A DNA stretch of 64,000 nucleotides from Meconema thalassinum. Lineage: Eukaryota; Arthropoda; Insecta; Orthoptera; Tettigoniidae. Below are positions 42,531-54,630 of the stretch, one piece after another. Below the pieces are notes generated by a model. The model was not told where the DNA came from and did no database searches. It saw nothing but the letters and a program-made list of their open reading frames with translations. Location: contig OX336399.1 in assembly GCA_946902985.2 (NCBI GenBank), positions 162,794,911-162,858,910 on the forward strand, in the 5' to 3' direction. Each line of letters begins with the position of its first letter. The first letter of the stretch is position 1. The position numbers and the translations under genes are program-made.

Positions 42531-44690
42531 CTAATGATAAGGCAAGCCAGGCCAAGATGTTGCAATTATTTTAAGTATTGATTGGGAGGAGTTAATAGAC
42601 CCATGTTAATCAAATCTAGATTTTTCAATACGGACCTTAAGCAATGGATATTAATCAAATTGATCCTAATGATAAGGCAAGCCAGGCCAAGATGTTGCAA
42701 TTAATTTAAGTATTGATTGGGAGGAGTTAATAGACCCGTCTTAATCAAATCTAGAATTGTCAATACGGACCTTAAGCAATGGATATTAATCAAATTGATC
42801 CTAATGATGAGGCGAGCCGGGCCAAGAGGTTGCAATTATTATAAGTATTGATTGGGAGGAGTTAATAGACCCATCTCAATCAAATTTAGAATTGACAATA
42901 CGGACCTTAAGCAATGGATATTAATCCAATTGATCCTAATGATAGGGTGAGCCAGGCCAAGAGGTTGCAATTATTATAAGTATTGATTGGGAGGAGTTAA
43001 TAGACCCATCTTAATTAAATCTAGAATTGTCAATACGGACCTTAAGCAATGGATATTAATCCAATTGATCCTAATGATAAGGCGAGCCAGGCCAAGAGGT
43101 TGCAATTATTATAAGTATTGATTGGGAGGAGTTAATAGACCCATCTTAATCAAATCTAGAATTGTCAATACGGACTTAAAGCAATGGATATTAATCCAAT
43201 TGATCCTAATGATAAGGCAAGCCAGGCTAAGAGGTTGCAATTATACGTATTGATTGGGAGGAGTTAATAGATCCATCTTAATCAAATTTCGAATTGACAA
43301 TACGGACCTTAACCAATGGATATTAATCCTATTGATCCTAATGATAAGGCGAGACAGGCCAAGAGGTTGCAATTATTATAAGTATTGATTGGGCGGAGTT
43401 AATAGATCCATCTTAAGCCAATCTAGAATTGTCATTACGGACCTTAAGCAATGGATATTAATACAATTGATCCTAATGATAAGGCGAGCCAGGCCAAGAG
43501 GTTGCAATTATTATAAGTATTGATTGGGAGGAGTTAATAGATCCATCTTAATCAAATCTAGAATTGACGATACGGACCTTAAGCAATGGATATTAATCTA
43601 GTTGATCCTAATGATAAGGCGAGCCAGGCCAAGAGGTTGCAATTATTATAAGTATTGATTGGACGGAGTTAATAGATCCATCTTAAGCCAATCTAGAATT
43701 GTTATTACGGACCTTAAGCAATGGATATTAATACAATTGATCCTAATGATAAGGCGAGCCAGGCCAAGAGGTTGCAATTATTATAAGTATTGATTGGGAG
43801 GAGTTAATAGATCCATCTTAATCAAATCTAGAATTGACGATACGGACCTTAAGCAATGGATATTAATCTAGTTGATCCTAATGATAAGGCGAGCCAGGCC
43901 AAGAGGTTGCAATTATTATAAGTATTGATTGGGCGGAGTTAATAGATCCATCTTAAGCCAATCTAGAATTGTCATTACGGACCTTAAGCAATGGATATTA
44001 ATCCAATTGATCCTAATGATAAGGCGAGCCAGGCCAAGAGGTGTATATATTATAAGTATTGATCGGGAGGGGTTAATAGATCCATCTTAATCAAATCTAG
44101 AATTGACAATACGGACCTTAAGCAATGGATATTAATCCAATTGATCCTAATGATAAGGTGAGCCAGGCCAAGAGGTTGCAATTATTATAAGTATTGATTA
44201 GGCGGAGTTAATAGATCCATCTTAATCAAATCTAGAATTGACAATACGGACCTTAAGCAATGGATATTAATCCAATTGATCCTAATGATAAGGCGAGCCA
44301 GGCCAAGAGGTAGCAATTATGATAAGTATTGATTGGGAGGAGTTAATAGACCCACCTTAATCAAATCTAGAATTGTCAATACGGACCTTAAGCAATGGAT
44401 ATTAATCCAATTGATCCTAATGATAAGGTGAGCCAGGCCAAGAGGTTGCAATTATTATAAGTATTGATTGGGCGGAGTTAATAGACCCATCTTAATCAAA
44501 TCTAGAATTGACAATACGGACCTTAAGCAATGGATATTAATCCAATTGATCCTAATGATAAGGTGAGCCAGGCCAAGAGGTAGCAATTATGATAAGTATT
44601 GATTGGGAGGAGTTAATAGACCCATCTTTATCAAATCTAGAATTGTCAATAGGGACCTTAATAAGCAATGGATAATAATCTAATTGATCC
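42531..44690 (+). repeat. 135-bp satellite array, block 3, partly dimeric
   Basis: About 16 units. From about 43380 to 44000 two variants alternate: CTTAAGCCAATCTAG recurs at ~270-bp steps and GACGATACGG with AATCTAGTTGATCC recurs between them. AGGTAGCAATTATGATAAG near 44311 and 44581 is another 270-bp step. This is a short higher-order (dimer) repeat. Confidence 0.95.
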
Positions 44691-44764
44691 TATATCATTT
44701 TTTTCCGTTAGTTTTTTTTTCATGACAAATGTATGATGATGATTTAAGCTAATCTCATTCAAAT

Positions 44765-45075
44765 TGTCTTTCTTCTTCTTCTTCCTCTTCAAGTGTGTCG
44801 TCCTCCAAGAACATTGGTGATCAGTAGCATGATCTGCTGTTTGTCCATATCTGTTCTAAACAGTGACACTGAATTAAGTCCGAACCACTGGCTTAAGTTC
44901 TTTAGCCAGGATCTTCGTCTGCGTCCTGGACCCTTAATGCCATCAATCTTCCGTTTGATAATTAATTGCAAGAGGTGGTATTGGTTGTTGCGCATGAAAT
45001 TACCAAGGTATTATAGTTTTCTCCTTTTGATGATACTGAGAATTTCCAAGTCATTAAGCATAATTAACACTCCGA
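44765..45075 (-). pseudogene. LINE 3' end next to the satellite
   Basis: Minus strand reads LEILSIIKRRKL, a stop, YLGNFMRNNQYHLLQLI, GIKGPGRRRRSWLKNL, and ends ITNVLGGRHT-stop, followed by a (GAA)n tail (CTTCTTCTTCTTC on plus). This is the C-terminus of an RTE-like LINE, different in sequence from those at 7063 and 28807. Confidence 0.7.
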
Positions 45076-45780
45076 ACAGGAATGGGTTGCAATTCTGGCT
45101 GTATAACATTCATTTTAAACATAGCACATGACGTAAATCTATGACTTTAGTCATATTTCTATCTTTTCCCGTATTGATTATGATATATTACAAAAAGATC
45201 CACTTTACAATACAATATTTGTCAATCATTATTTTTACAATTGATACATGTTTCAGCTCTTTGAGCCTTCTTCAGTCAAATGGCACAATACATTCTCACA
45301 TGTCAATCTAGAATTAGTCAGTGTGACATCAATAAATCTTGCAGATTATCGCTGCGCTCTTTTCATTAATTCCCTGCGTTTGACATTACGCTGAAAGTCG
45401 ATCGAACTGTCTATCGATAATCACATCTCGCAGATTATCGCTGCATTTATATTACTCTCTGTGCTTCGACTGTTAGTTAGCGGGAAAGCTTGGGTTTGAG
45501 CGGTGTTTGCTGTAGTTCTTGTATTCGTGCAATAGTGGGACGAATTTTTGTGCGATTTAGTGTTTTCGTGATGTATTCAAGTTAGAAACAATATCATCAG
45601 TCTTTCCGGGAGGCATATTCTTCAGAATTTCATTGTATTAAGCGATCACGGTAAGGTGAAAATTCACTTTCTCAGCAGGCCTAGCATGCGAAATTAAATG
45701 CATGGCTGTGGGGGCGAAGATAATTTAATTTCCCCGTGAGCGCGATATTCAGGAGCGAAATTATAATGATTGTCGGTGCG
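45076..45780. other. intergenic, nothing firmly recognised
   Basis: CAGATTATCGCTGC occurs twice (about 45343 and 45431). No coding motif was recognised. Confidence 0.35.
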
Positions 45781-45784
45781 AAAC

Positions 45785-46050
45785 TTAATTCGAAGCGAAA
45801 TTAATTTCGTTCCAGACTTTTAATTTCGCTCCCAGCGCGATATTGATTTCGTTCCTGACTTTTAATTTCGCTCCCAGCGCGAAGTTAATTTCGTTCCTGA
45901 CTTTTAATTTCGCTCCCGGCGCGAAATTAATTTCGTTCCTGACTTTTAATTTCGCTCCCGGCGCAAAATTATCTTCTTTACAGACTTTTAATTTCGCACC
46001 TTGCACGAAATAAAAATCGTTCTCGAGGCGAAATAAAATTCCCAAACGGT
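45785..46050. repeat. 42-bp minisatellite
   Basis: About five tandem units of 42 bp around TTAATTTCG(C/T)TCC, each made of two diverged 21-bp halves. Because 42 is divisible by 3 the minus strand stays open and would encode repeats of APGAKLKVRNEINF, but nothing else supports a protein. Confidence 0.8.
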
Positions 46051-46495
46051 ATTTAGTTTCGAACCCCGGCGTGAATTTAAAATGCATGAAACATTTCATT
46101 TCGTGGTTGAAATTAAAATAGGCCTATATTTGTTTCGAGAATTAAATCATGTTCGGTACGATGTTCAAAGTCCTGACGTTGCAACAGTATTAGCGTAGAC
46201 CACCTGCACTAAATGCTGGGCCGCAACAGGTAACGTGAGTCATTCAATGGTCATCACTCCAGTGTAGGGGAAAGTCAGTGCTGTGGCATCAACATCACCA
46301 TCGTCGTAGACTGAACCTCGGACTCGGGGCCAGCCCTCCCTGATGTTCATAACGCAGTACTTTGTGTACAATGAGGGAACAATTACCTCTACCTTTTCCA
46401 TAGCGGACAAGAAAACTAATGTGCCGTGCGGACAGACATTGAAGGTAAGTGAACAACTCCCATTTGACTGCGTCGTCTGGGGTGCCGTCCCATTA
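46051..46495. other. intergenic; possible exon edge
   Basis: A short plus-strand frame from 46343 ends at a donor-like AAG|GTAAGTG (about 46445). No acceptor or homology was recognised, so it is not called. Confidence 0.25.
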
Positions 46496-46497
46496 TA

Positions 46498-48104
46498 CAG
46501 GGTGATTCATAAATCCTATTACAAACTTATTTGGGTTGTAGAGGGGACTAAGTAGATCACATTTTGATTAGGAACCCATGTCCGGACATGTATCGTTTCG
46601 ATACCAAATCAGTTTGACTAGATTGCACATATCCCACTTCACTACAGACACGTATGCACTACAAGAGTTGTTCCACGTGGCGACCCTGCTGTTCATTACA
46701 CAACGTGTACCTGCGCAGCATGTTGTCATACACACTTCCCATGAGACCTGGTGTGTGTTCAATAATGGGCGCTGCCGCAAGAACGCGTGCATCAAGATGT
46801 TCTTCCGACTCGACAGGAGTCTCATAAACTAGCTTCTTCATGTGGCCCCACAGGAAAATGTCGAGGGGAGTTAAATCTGGCAATCGTGGTGGCCACGAAA
46901 TTGGACCAACTCGACCTATCCATCTTTCCCCGAATGTTTTGTCGAGATGTTCGCGGACTGCACGTGCAAAGTGCGCCGTCGTGTTGGTACCACATTTGCT
47001 GACGTAGTGCCAATGGCAAATCTTCACAGAACTCAACCAGTACCTCTTGCAGGAAGAGGACCCGTTAGGCGGTACGGAAGAATGTACGACCCAATCAGAT
47101 GGCCAGCCCATACATTGATGCCGAACCGTTGCTGACATCCACGTGGCTGTGGGCATGCGGATTTTCTTCAGCCCAAATGTGACAGTTTCGACAGTTAAAA
47201 ACAAATTCCCTGGTGAATTGAGCTTCATCGGTGAAAAGAATGTGACGCGGAAAGTGGGGTGTGTTAATACACTGGTGTAGAAACCAAGCACAGACGTTGG
47301 CACGTGGCGCGAAATCTGCCGGGCCCATTGCTTGAACTTTCTGCGGGTGGAAAGGGTGCAGTTGCTGGTCGCGCAAAACATGCCAGACGCTCGATTGGGA
47401 CCCATTCACGGCATCGGCAATATTTCGCGTACTCGTCGACGGCTCCTCTTCTACGTGATGAAGGACGTCCTCTTCAAAGTCGACAGTGCGACGCGTCTGT
47501 GGAGCAGCACAATCCGCCCTCCTCGATTGGAATGTACAGGTTTCTCGCAGCCTTTATTGTAGTTTCACAAAAATTTATGTGAAGGGGTGGGGCGATGCGG
47601 AAAACGTTCATGATACATGTGTTGTGCACCTCGACCATTACGTCCAGCTTCGCCGTACATTAGTAACATCTTGGTGTACTCATCAAAAGTGTATGCCGCC
47701 ATCCTGTACCGCTGAATGACTGAATCACAACTAATGTCAAAGCGAACTCACTGTCACTAACATTTGTAAACGAACAGATGACACGATATCATTGGACTGC
47801 GGTCTCTTCCTGTACTGCGCCCTGACTGGACCACAACTACTGTCAAATCGGACTTACTGTCACTACGATTTGTAATCAGAAGGCATACGTAGCCTACTGT
47901 ATGACATAAGGGAACTGCAGAGATTGCCCTCAGCCAATGTTATCTGCGTTCCGTGAAGCGGGCGATGTAATATGAAAGTGATCTTCAAACCGATTTGGTA
48001 TCGAAACGATAAATGTCCGGACAAGGGTTCCTATTCAAACTGCGATCTACTTAGTCCCCTCTACAATCCCCAGAAGTTCGTAATAGGAATTATGAATCAC
48101 CCTG
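46498..48104 (-). mobile_element. mariner-like DD41D element
   Basis: Inverted repeats of ~120 bp start CAGGGTGATTCATAA at both ends, between TA at 46496-46497 and 48105-48106. At 1607 bp the element is nearly full length with a frameshifted transposase gene. Same group as the elements at 11533 and 24954. Confidence 0.9.
46659..47702 (-). pseudogene. DD41D mariner transposase with stop and frameshifts
   Basis: From ATG 47702: MAAYTFDEYTKMLLMYGEAG, a TAA in the first helix-turn-helix region, then NIADAVNGSQSSVWHVLRDQ and the first catalytic Asp in ILFTDEAQFTREF. After frame changes come the second Asp (WYQHDGA) and the third in LPDLTPLDIFLWG. Allowing for one lost residue position at the frame change, 41 residues separate the last two. 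The C-terminus is GRHVEQLL-stop. Confidence 0.82.
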
Positions 48105-48106
48105 TA

Positions 48107-49168
48107 TAGAATGGGGTAGTGTGGTGTGGAGGTCTTGCCGGTTAACCGGTTTAGGTATCGCCAATAGGTAGAGACAGAAGAAAACACTCGGTTTAGTCGG
48201 GAGTAAATGGTGTGCCACGAAAGGCGCTTGTGTGCCTCGATGTACGATTTGACTCGCCGAAGTGACTGTGGCGCTGTAGGAAATGGCGGTAACGGGTCCG
48301 TAGATATGAAGTGTAGTAGGAATGGGATAATGTGAAGAGACGACGTACCTTGGGGAGGATAGGGGGGGGGGGGCGGAACGGGGTCGTTGGGATGGCTATC
48401 TGGGAGGCTTGTTTTAGTGTAGTTTCTATGTGTGCAGTATTAAAGCATATAAAGTATTATATGCAACCTACAGTAAAAAAATAATGTAAAGCTGAAATTT
48501 GGCATAGATGTTCCCTAGTACCCTAGAAACAAATCCTGAAAAGTTCCCATCTCTGCGATGTCCGCGTCATAGTTTTTGGAGGGGTCAAAAGGGCTTAAAT
48601 GGGGCCTAAGTGCCAAAAACAGCATTTTTGCTTCCTGCGTTCAAAATATTGATCCAAATTTAGTTCTCGCGAGCTTTAGCAATTAATAAAAATGAACCAG
48701 TAGGATAACGGCCTTATCAGGCCTAATTATTGCTATTGATGAAGGAAAAAAACGATTAATTTATCATTTTAGCACTATTTTTACACGAAAATTTGGTTAA
48801 TTTGTCATTAGCAGGTCAACATTTTTTAAACAATTGTGCTGATATTGACTAAAGACCCAGAATGAAAGTTATAAAGCATACTTTTAGCTTTACATTGGTA
48901 TATTACCCATGTCTATGCGAGAAACGGTTACTGAGTTACGGTCCCAAAGCATAACCGCTGTTGAAAAGGCACCCGATCGCGTTTCTAGGTGAGAGCGCTC
49001 GGCCTGTCGGAGCAGGCGAACAATAATCGAAACAATTAATTCAGCTTCTAAACAGTCTTGGATTTTCAGTAAATGTGGCGGAAGTCCACAGGTACGAAGT
49101 TTCAGCGCTTCGTGAAGAACGTCCAATCCCGAATGCTGTAGCGTTCACGCAGTTTTGCTTTGACAACA
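48107..49168. other. intergenic, nothing recognised
   Basis: Includes a poly-G run near 48363-48374. A 78-codon minus-strand frame (48890-49126) has no recognised motif. Confidence 0.35.
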
Positions 49169-49479
49169 GGCGGCTTCGGTGGCGTAGTCGGTAGCATACT
49201 GAGCTTCTATGCCCAAGATAGCGGGTTCAAACCCGGCCGAAGCCGTCGGATTTTTAAGAGCGTTAAAAATCCCTCAGTATGCCTTCCTTCGGAGGGGAAG
49301 TAAAGCCGGCGGTCCCATGTCATAGATTTATGGCATGTTAAAGAACCTTCCACTAATTGCACCTGTGTGAAGCTAAATTGGATAAGTTAATGTAAACAAC
49401 GCCCTTAGGTTTCTAAGTTCGTTGCCAAGAGCCGACTGCGGTGGCGTCTAGTAGCTGAGTTGTAAACTTGGTCTAGTAG
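49169..49479 (+). mobile_element. SINE family A, cut by the BEL/Pao element
   Basis: Head CGGCTTCGGTGGCGTAGTCG with B box GGGTTCAAACCC. The body follows the family to AACTTGGTCTAGTAG and stops exactly where the BEL/Pao LTR begins (49480). The rest would lie beyond the right end of the window. Confidence 0.8.
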
Positions 49480-52383
49480 TGGGTAGATTATTGGATAAGG
49501 AATAACCCACCCACCAAGGGAAGATGATTAAGAAAAAGGAAGTAGGTTTTGGATTGGAGAGAAAGGATAGAAAAATAGGAGGAGAGTCCCACAAAAGTTG
49601 TAAATTTAACTTTAAATACCTTTCGAGGCAGTTGCCACTGGAAATTAACACTCTGATACCTAAAGTAGGTACGAGCTTGGTCGAAGCTAACGGGAACCGC
49701 AGCTAGGACTTGGGCGATTTGCAAGAGAGAGGCTTTAGTGTATTTCCTCCCAAGCATGTATAAGACTACTATGGGGAAAGGTGATGGTCTGGCAAAACTA
49801 AGAGTAACAAATTTATTGTAAGGTTTTTCAAAGAAATTCGTTTTGCGAAATAATTCGAAGAATGCCAATAATATAAATCAAGTTTGGTATTTCCAAATTT
49901 CGAAATTCTAGAGTTCCTGAAAAAAGCGACCCAGTGCTTCCAGGAAGGATAGTGATGAAAAATTATACCTGGGAAAGTAATTTTGGTAAGTGAACCAATG
50001 GTTGCATTTGGAAATGGCTAAGCCTTTACTCAGCGAGAGGCCGGCTAAAAGCTTAGACAAAGAAGAAACACTTATCTTTTGGAAAATTAACCATAAGTTT
50101 TCGGAGAGGATCTCCACAAGCAGGTAGCTGGCGTAGCGAGCTTTACTTGCCTTACTGGCCAATTAGAATTAGCTATTAAAGCTAAGAGAAACTTTAACAA
50201 GGTTGCCACTGAGAGTTCTTGCTCAAATGCAACAAGTGGTGAAATTCCTATCAATAGATTTAATGGCATCGAGTAGGGAGAGCCAAGGATGACAGGATCT
50301 TGCTTATCCGTTGTATTAGAAAAATGAAAGAGCGAAAAGAAACTCTTAATTTATTTAACAAATTAGAGGAAGTTGATATCTTTAACAATTAAATATGTTT
50401 CAATCTTATTAACAATTTAGGGTCGCACACCTCCGACAACATTTAGAAATTGCTCCAGGCAAATAACAATTCTTAAGGTTTTAAACCTGGTACTAAAATC
50501 TTTGTAAGATTTTAAAAAGGCAAATGAAATGATTAAAGTTTAGACATTTAAAAGAGTACAACGAGTGTACTATAAGAAATTTCTGAGAGAATATTCTAGA
50601 GAGAGTAACAACTTAGAAAATAACAATAAGAAAAACATGAAAAATAAGATAGAAGTTCCTACAACTTCTTATATTTATACAGAATTAATGTTGGTTATTA
50701 TGCAAATAAGGGCAGGTCACTGACTGTAAAACCTGAAGAGATAATCAAAAGGAAGGTTCTCGACCTCCTATGTTAAATGGGAATCACGAACCAAATGGGG
50801 CAGTTTCCATTTCGTGAGACCTAGAAATAACTCACTCAAAGAGTTGAAAGAATTGTTTTCTCTGATTAGAAGGGAGAAACAATGTAAGTTTGAAACGTGC
50901 GCTGGACACGTAATTATACAGAAATTAATTAATTACACATGAGAAAAAATGGGAGGGCACATCTATAGATTGACACCTCGTTGAAACAGACCTAAATTTA
51001 AAAGTTTATTACAGATTGTTAGTAAGAGGTTTGGGAAAGAGAAATAGGGATTGAGGAAAAATGTTCATGGCCTTATTTATATGTAAACGGACGATCGCGA
51101 CGCGGTAGAAAGTTGAACAAGCACTGGTTTTCACTATAGTTCGTTGAAATATATGAAAAGTTCACTATAGAAACACGAAAGTTTTTTGCAAAGAAAGTTA
51201 TTTCAATTTGAAAAAAAAAAAAATGACTGGTTGCACTAGATGAACGAAAGTCTATTGCTGGAGAAAATGGTGGATTACAGTTAAATACGCCATAGAACAT
51301 CCAACGGTGGAAGAAAATTCGCTAGGGAGCTTCAATTCAGAAGTGAGATTCTTCAATTTTAAATAGCATTCTCACAAGTGAGTGAAAATTTCATAACGGC
51401 AGGACTTGTAGATGAAATACAGAATCTGGAAGGTTCCAGAACGACCTTAGTAGAAAAATGGGGCTAATGTTAATCCAGCGGAGGAACTAGCTTGGTGAAT
51501 TATAGACAGCGGGTATTAGATAATATCCCACGTAGTGAGAGGATTTCTCATTTGAATAGCTTAAGAAAAGCTCTTTTTTCGTAAGGTTGGCTCGTACGAA
51601 CAAATGCTCAACATGGCAAATCCCACGAAGAATGATTTTTGCCCCAAAATAAATAATCTCACACTGTCTATAAAAGTATCGTTAAAAGCACGTGAAAGTT
51701 AAAACCATGAAGATGAGGTTAAAACTTTAAGATGGTACTTATCTTGATTTCATGTTGACGTTGAAGTTCTTTTTGACGATAACTACTTTGCCAACATGGC
51801 GTAGAAGAGAGTATGCCTCTTGGTTTGAGGAGGCTGGCTCGAGAGGAGCCTTAACTGACCGAGTCAACTGCCGACTGAGAAGTGAGACTTGCTCAACGGA
51901 GCACGGAAGGTCCAAGGAGGGGGAAAAGAGTGGGGGATAGGAGACAAAAGGAGAACATATAAACATTGCCAACTTTATAACAAAAAAATATTTTCTCTTG
52001 ATGAGCTGGTCTTCAAAGAGTTGATAACAGGCGATACTAGCGCAGCATGGTGAGTAAAAAAGTAGACAGAGTCCTCTTGCTCAAGGAGAAAATAGCTGGC
52101 GATGGCAACAGGATCTGGTGGCCAAATGGATAAGTAAGTCCTCTTGCACCAGGAAGAGTTGAAGAGCTTCAGAGATTCGCTGCTAGATGACGCTAGGTGA
52201 GTCACAGAGGATATATATCTAGAACAGACTCATAAAAGATATAAGCGACCTGAACACCTAATAGAAGATCACTGTTGGTGTTTGACAAAGAGGAAGGAAA
52301 GAACATACAAAAGCATTGCAAATTATAATCTCTCGTACCGTGTATTCCAAGAATACACCATACTGGGGGGATTAACACCAACA
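49480..52383 (-). repeat. BEL/Pao 3' LTR (left copy)
   Basis: Starts TGGGTAG and ends CCAACA on the plus strand, so TG...CA. At 2904 bp it is long for this family. The ends are set by the match to 62532 on the left and by position 17 bp after the pol stop on the right. Short open frames inside it have no recognised motifs. Confidence 0.75.
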
Positions 52384-52399
52384 GAGAACAAATAAGCAG

Positions 52400-54321
52400 T
52401 TAGACATTTAAAGGAAGAGGAGCGATCAAAGGCAGGGGTCTTGTAATCGGACCGTTAGTGGTCGAGACTCTGACCACCCTGACTCTCCCATCTCTTCCAG
52501 GATAACACTCGGTCACTCTACCAGAGATCCAGACTAGAGGGGGAGAAACATCCCTAACGAAGACCAAGTCTCCCACTTTAATGTCGGGACTGGAAAGAAA
52601 CCACTTCTGTCTCCGTTGCAAGGAAGTTAAATATTCCAAGTTCCACCTCTTCCTAAAAGAATTACGGAGGGCTTCAAGTTTACGCCAAGCGATAGGTAGA
52701 TTGGAATCCCTGTAAGAATTGGGAAGGGGAGGAGGGGCAGAAAGAGAAGTGCCGATAAGGAAGTGACCAGGGGTGAGTGGAAGTAGGTCATCAGGGTCAT
52801 TGGAAAGCGGAGTTAAAGGGCGAGAATTAACAACACCTTCAATCAGAACAGACAGTGAATTGAATTCTTCATAAGTCAGAATTCGATTACCTAAGACTTT
52901 TCTTAAATGACGTTTAGTGAGCTTTACGCAAGATTCCCACCTACCACCGCGATGAGGAGCGTAGGGAGGTATAAAGCGCCATTTGAAACCTTTTGAATAA
53001 GAAAAATTAGAAATTTGTTCCATGGCAGGAGAGGAAGTGAGAGCCTTCTTCCAAAGGGAAGCTGCGCCCTGAAAAGTGGAAGCGTTATCAGAGAACATCT
53101 CTGAAGGAACACCACGCCTAGCTGTGAAGCGAGAGACAGCTGATAAAAAATAAGAAGTAGAAGCATTCGTTACTAGTTCCAAGTGGATTGCGCCAGTAAC
53201 CATGCAAACAAAGAGAGAAACATAAAGCTTACCAAACAATTTGCGTTTAGCTTCAGGAGAATTTCGTTGATATTGGAACGGACCCATATAGTCCACACCA
53301 GTTAAAGCAAATGGGCGTATAGGAGAAGAGCGAAAAGAGGGCAGATCGCTCATTAATTGAGTTTTGATTTTAGGTTTCGCTTTGAAACAAGGAATGCACT
53401 TGTGAATTACAGAAGAAACTTCATGAATTCCATTTATAATCCAGTACTTTTCCCTTAAGAGGCAAAGCAGAGTGCGTGTACCAACATGAAGATTACGATA
53501 ATGAAAGTCACGTATAATTAAGGAAGTTACGTGATGTTTGGAAGGCAAAATAACGGGATGCTTTTTGTCCTCAGAGATTAAAGATTGCGAGAGCCTTCCA
53601 CCTACCCTGAGTAACCCATGGTCATCAAGGAACGGGGCTAAAGCACGAAGACGGCTGGATTTGGGAAGATCCCTTTTAGAAGAAAGCAAAGATAATTCAG
53701 AAGAAAAGGCTTCTTGCTGTGTTAGTTGTAAAACCTTAATGGTAGCGAGATTCAATTCATGATTGGTAAGGAGTGGTTTGGGGAGGAGAGGTTGGTCAAC
53801 CACTAAATATTTCCATCTAAGGAGATAGGCGATAATTCGTATTAATTTATGAAAAGAAGAATAGCGGGACAACAAGGGATGAGAAGCGTTGGAAACAAGA
53901 CACGAAGCAATAGATGGAGGTACTTTAGCGTCGGGCACGTTGGAGTTTGTAACTGGAGGTTTAGAAGGCCATGAAGAAGAGTCTTCGATTACCCACGAGG
54001 GCCCATGCCAGTACAATTGGGAAGCTGCCAATTGAGAGGGTAAACAACCACGAGAGATAATATCGGCTGGATTGTCCGCACTGGGCACATGCCTCCATTG
54101 ACATCCAGAAGAAAGAGTTTGAATTTTGGAAACCCTGTTTGCGACAAAAGTTTGCCAGTGAGAGGGGTTCTTGGCGATCCAAGAAAGGGTGATCATGGAA
54201 TCGCTCCAGAGATAGATTTGCGAGAATTCGACTTTTAATACTTCCCGTAATTTCTTAACAAGTTCTGCAGCCATGAGTGCAGCGCACAGTTCGAGCCTAG
54301 GCAAAGTGATAGTTTTAAGAG
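52400..54321 (-). pseudogene. BEL/Pao pol, C-terminal part (RNase H, integrase)
   Basis: This continues the frame that stops at the Copia insertion. RNase H: LPRLELCAALMAAELVKKL and YLWSDSMITLSWI. Integrase: zinc region H-x-H...CIPCFKAK; catalytic region GVDYMGPF, FSDNASTF and APHRGGRWESCVK (the D, D, E positions). A C-terminal PLTPGHFLIG and GDLVFVRD region follow before the stop at 52400. No defect was seen within this part, so the gene was intact before the Copia insertion. Confidence 0.88.
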
Positions 54322-54522
54322 TGTTAATATTTGAAAGAAAAATAGCACAGTAGCGCCACCTGGTGAAATAGACATGTACAATAAAGAAGAGAAAAAAAAA
54401 AAGACGAGTCAGTGCAAAGTCTGTGCGTGTTCGCGTGACATGTGACAAGCATCTCAAAAGATGATTTGTATTTTGTATTGTATTTGTCACTTGATAAATA
54501 AAGTTTTACATTAAAACTAACA
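54322..54522 (+). repeat. Copia 5' LTR
   Basis: 201 bp, TG...CA, 200 of 201 positions identical to the 3' LTR. Contains AATAAA near its 3' end. Confidence 0.95.
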
Positions 54523-54630
54523 GGTTATGGGCCCAGGCCACGTGTAAATGGTATTATCTCGTGAGTGGATCCGAAGCTGAGCGCCTGTGGAACACGTGCT
54601 GTATTTTTTGTGAGTAAGGATAACCTCAAA

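Noticed and set aside
46343..46450. Possible exon ending at AAG|GTAAGTG
   Set aside because: No acceptor, partner exon or recognisable motif.
54565..54630. Upstream extension of the Copia frame
   Set aside because: The frame is open but starts with GTG; the first ATG (54631) gives the usual gag start in a eukaryote.
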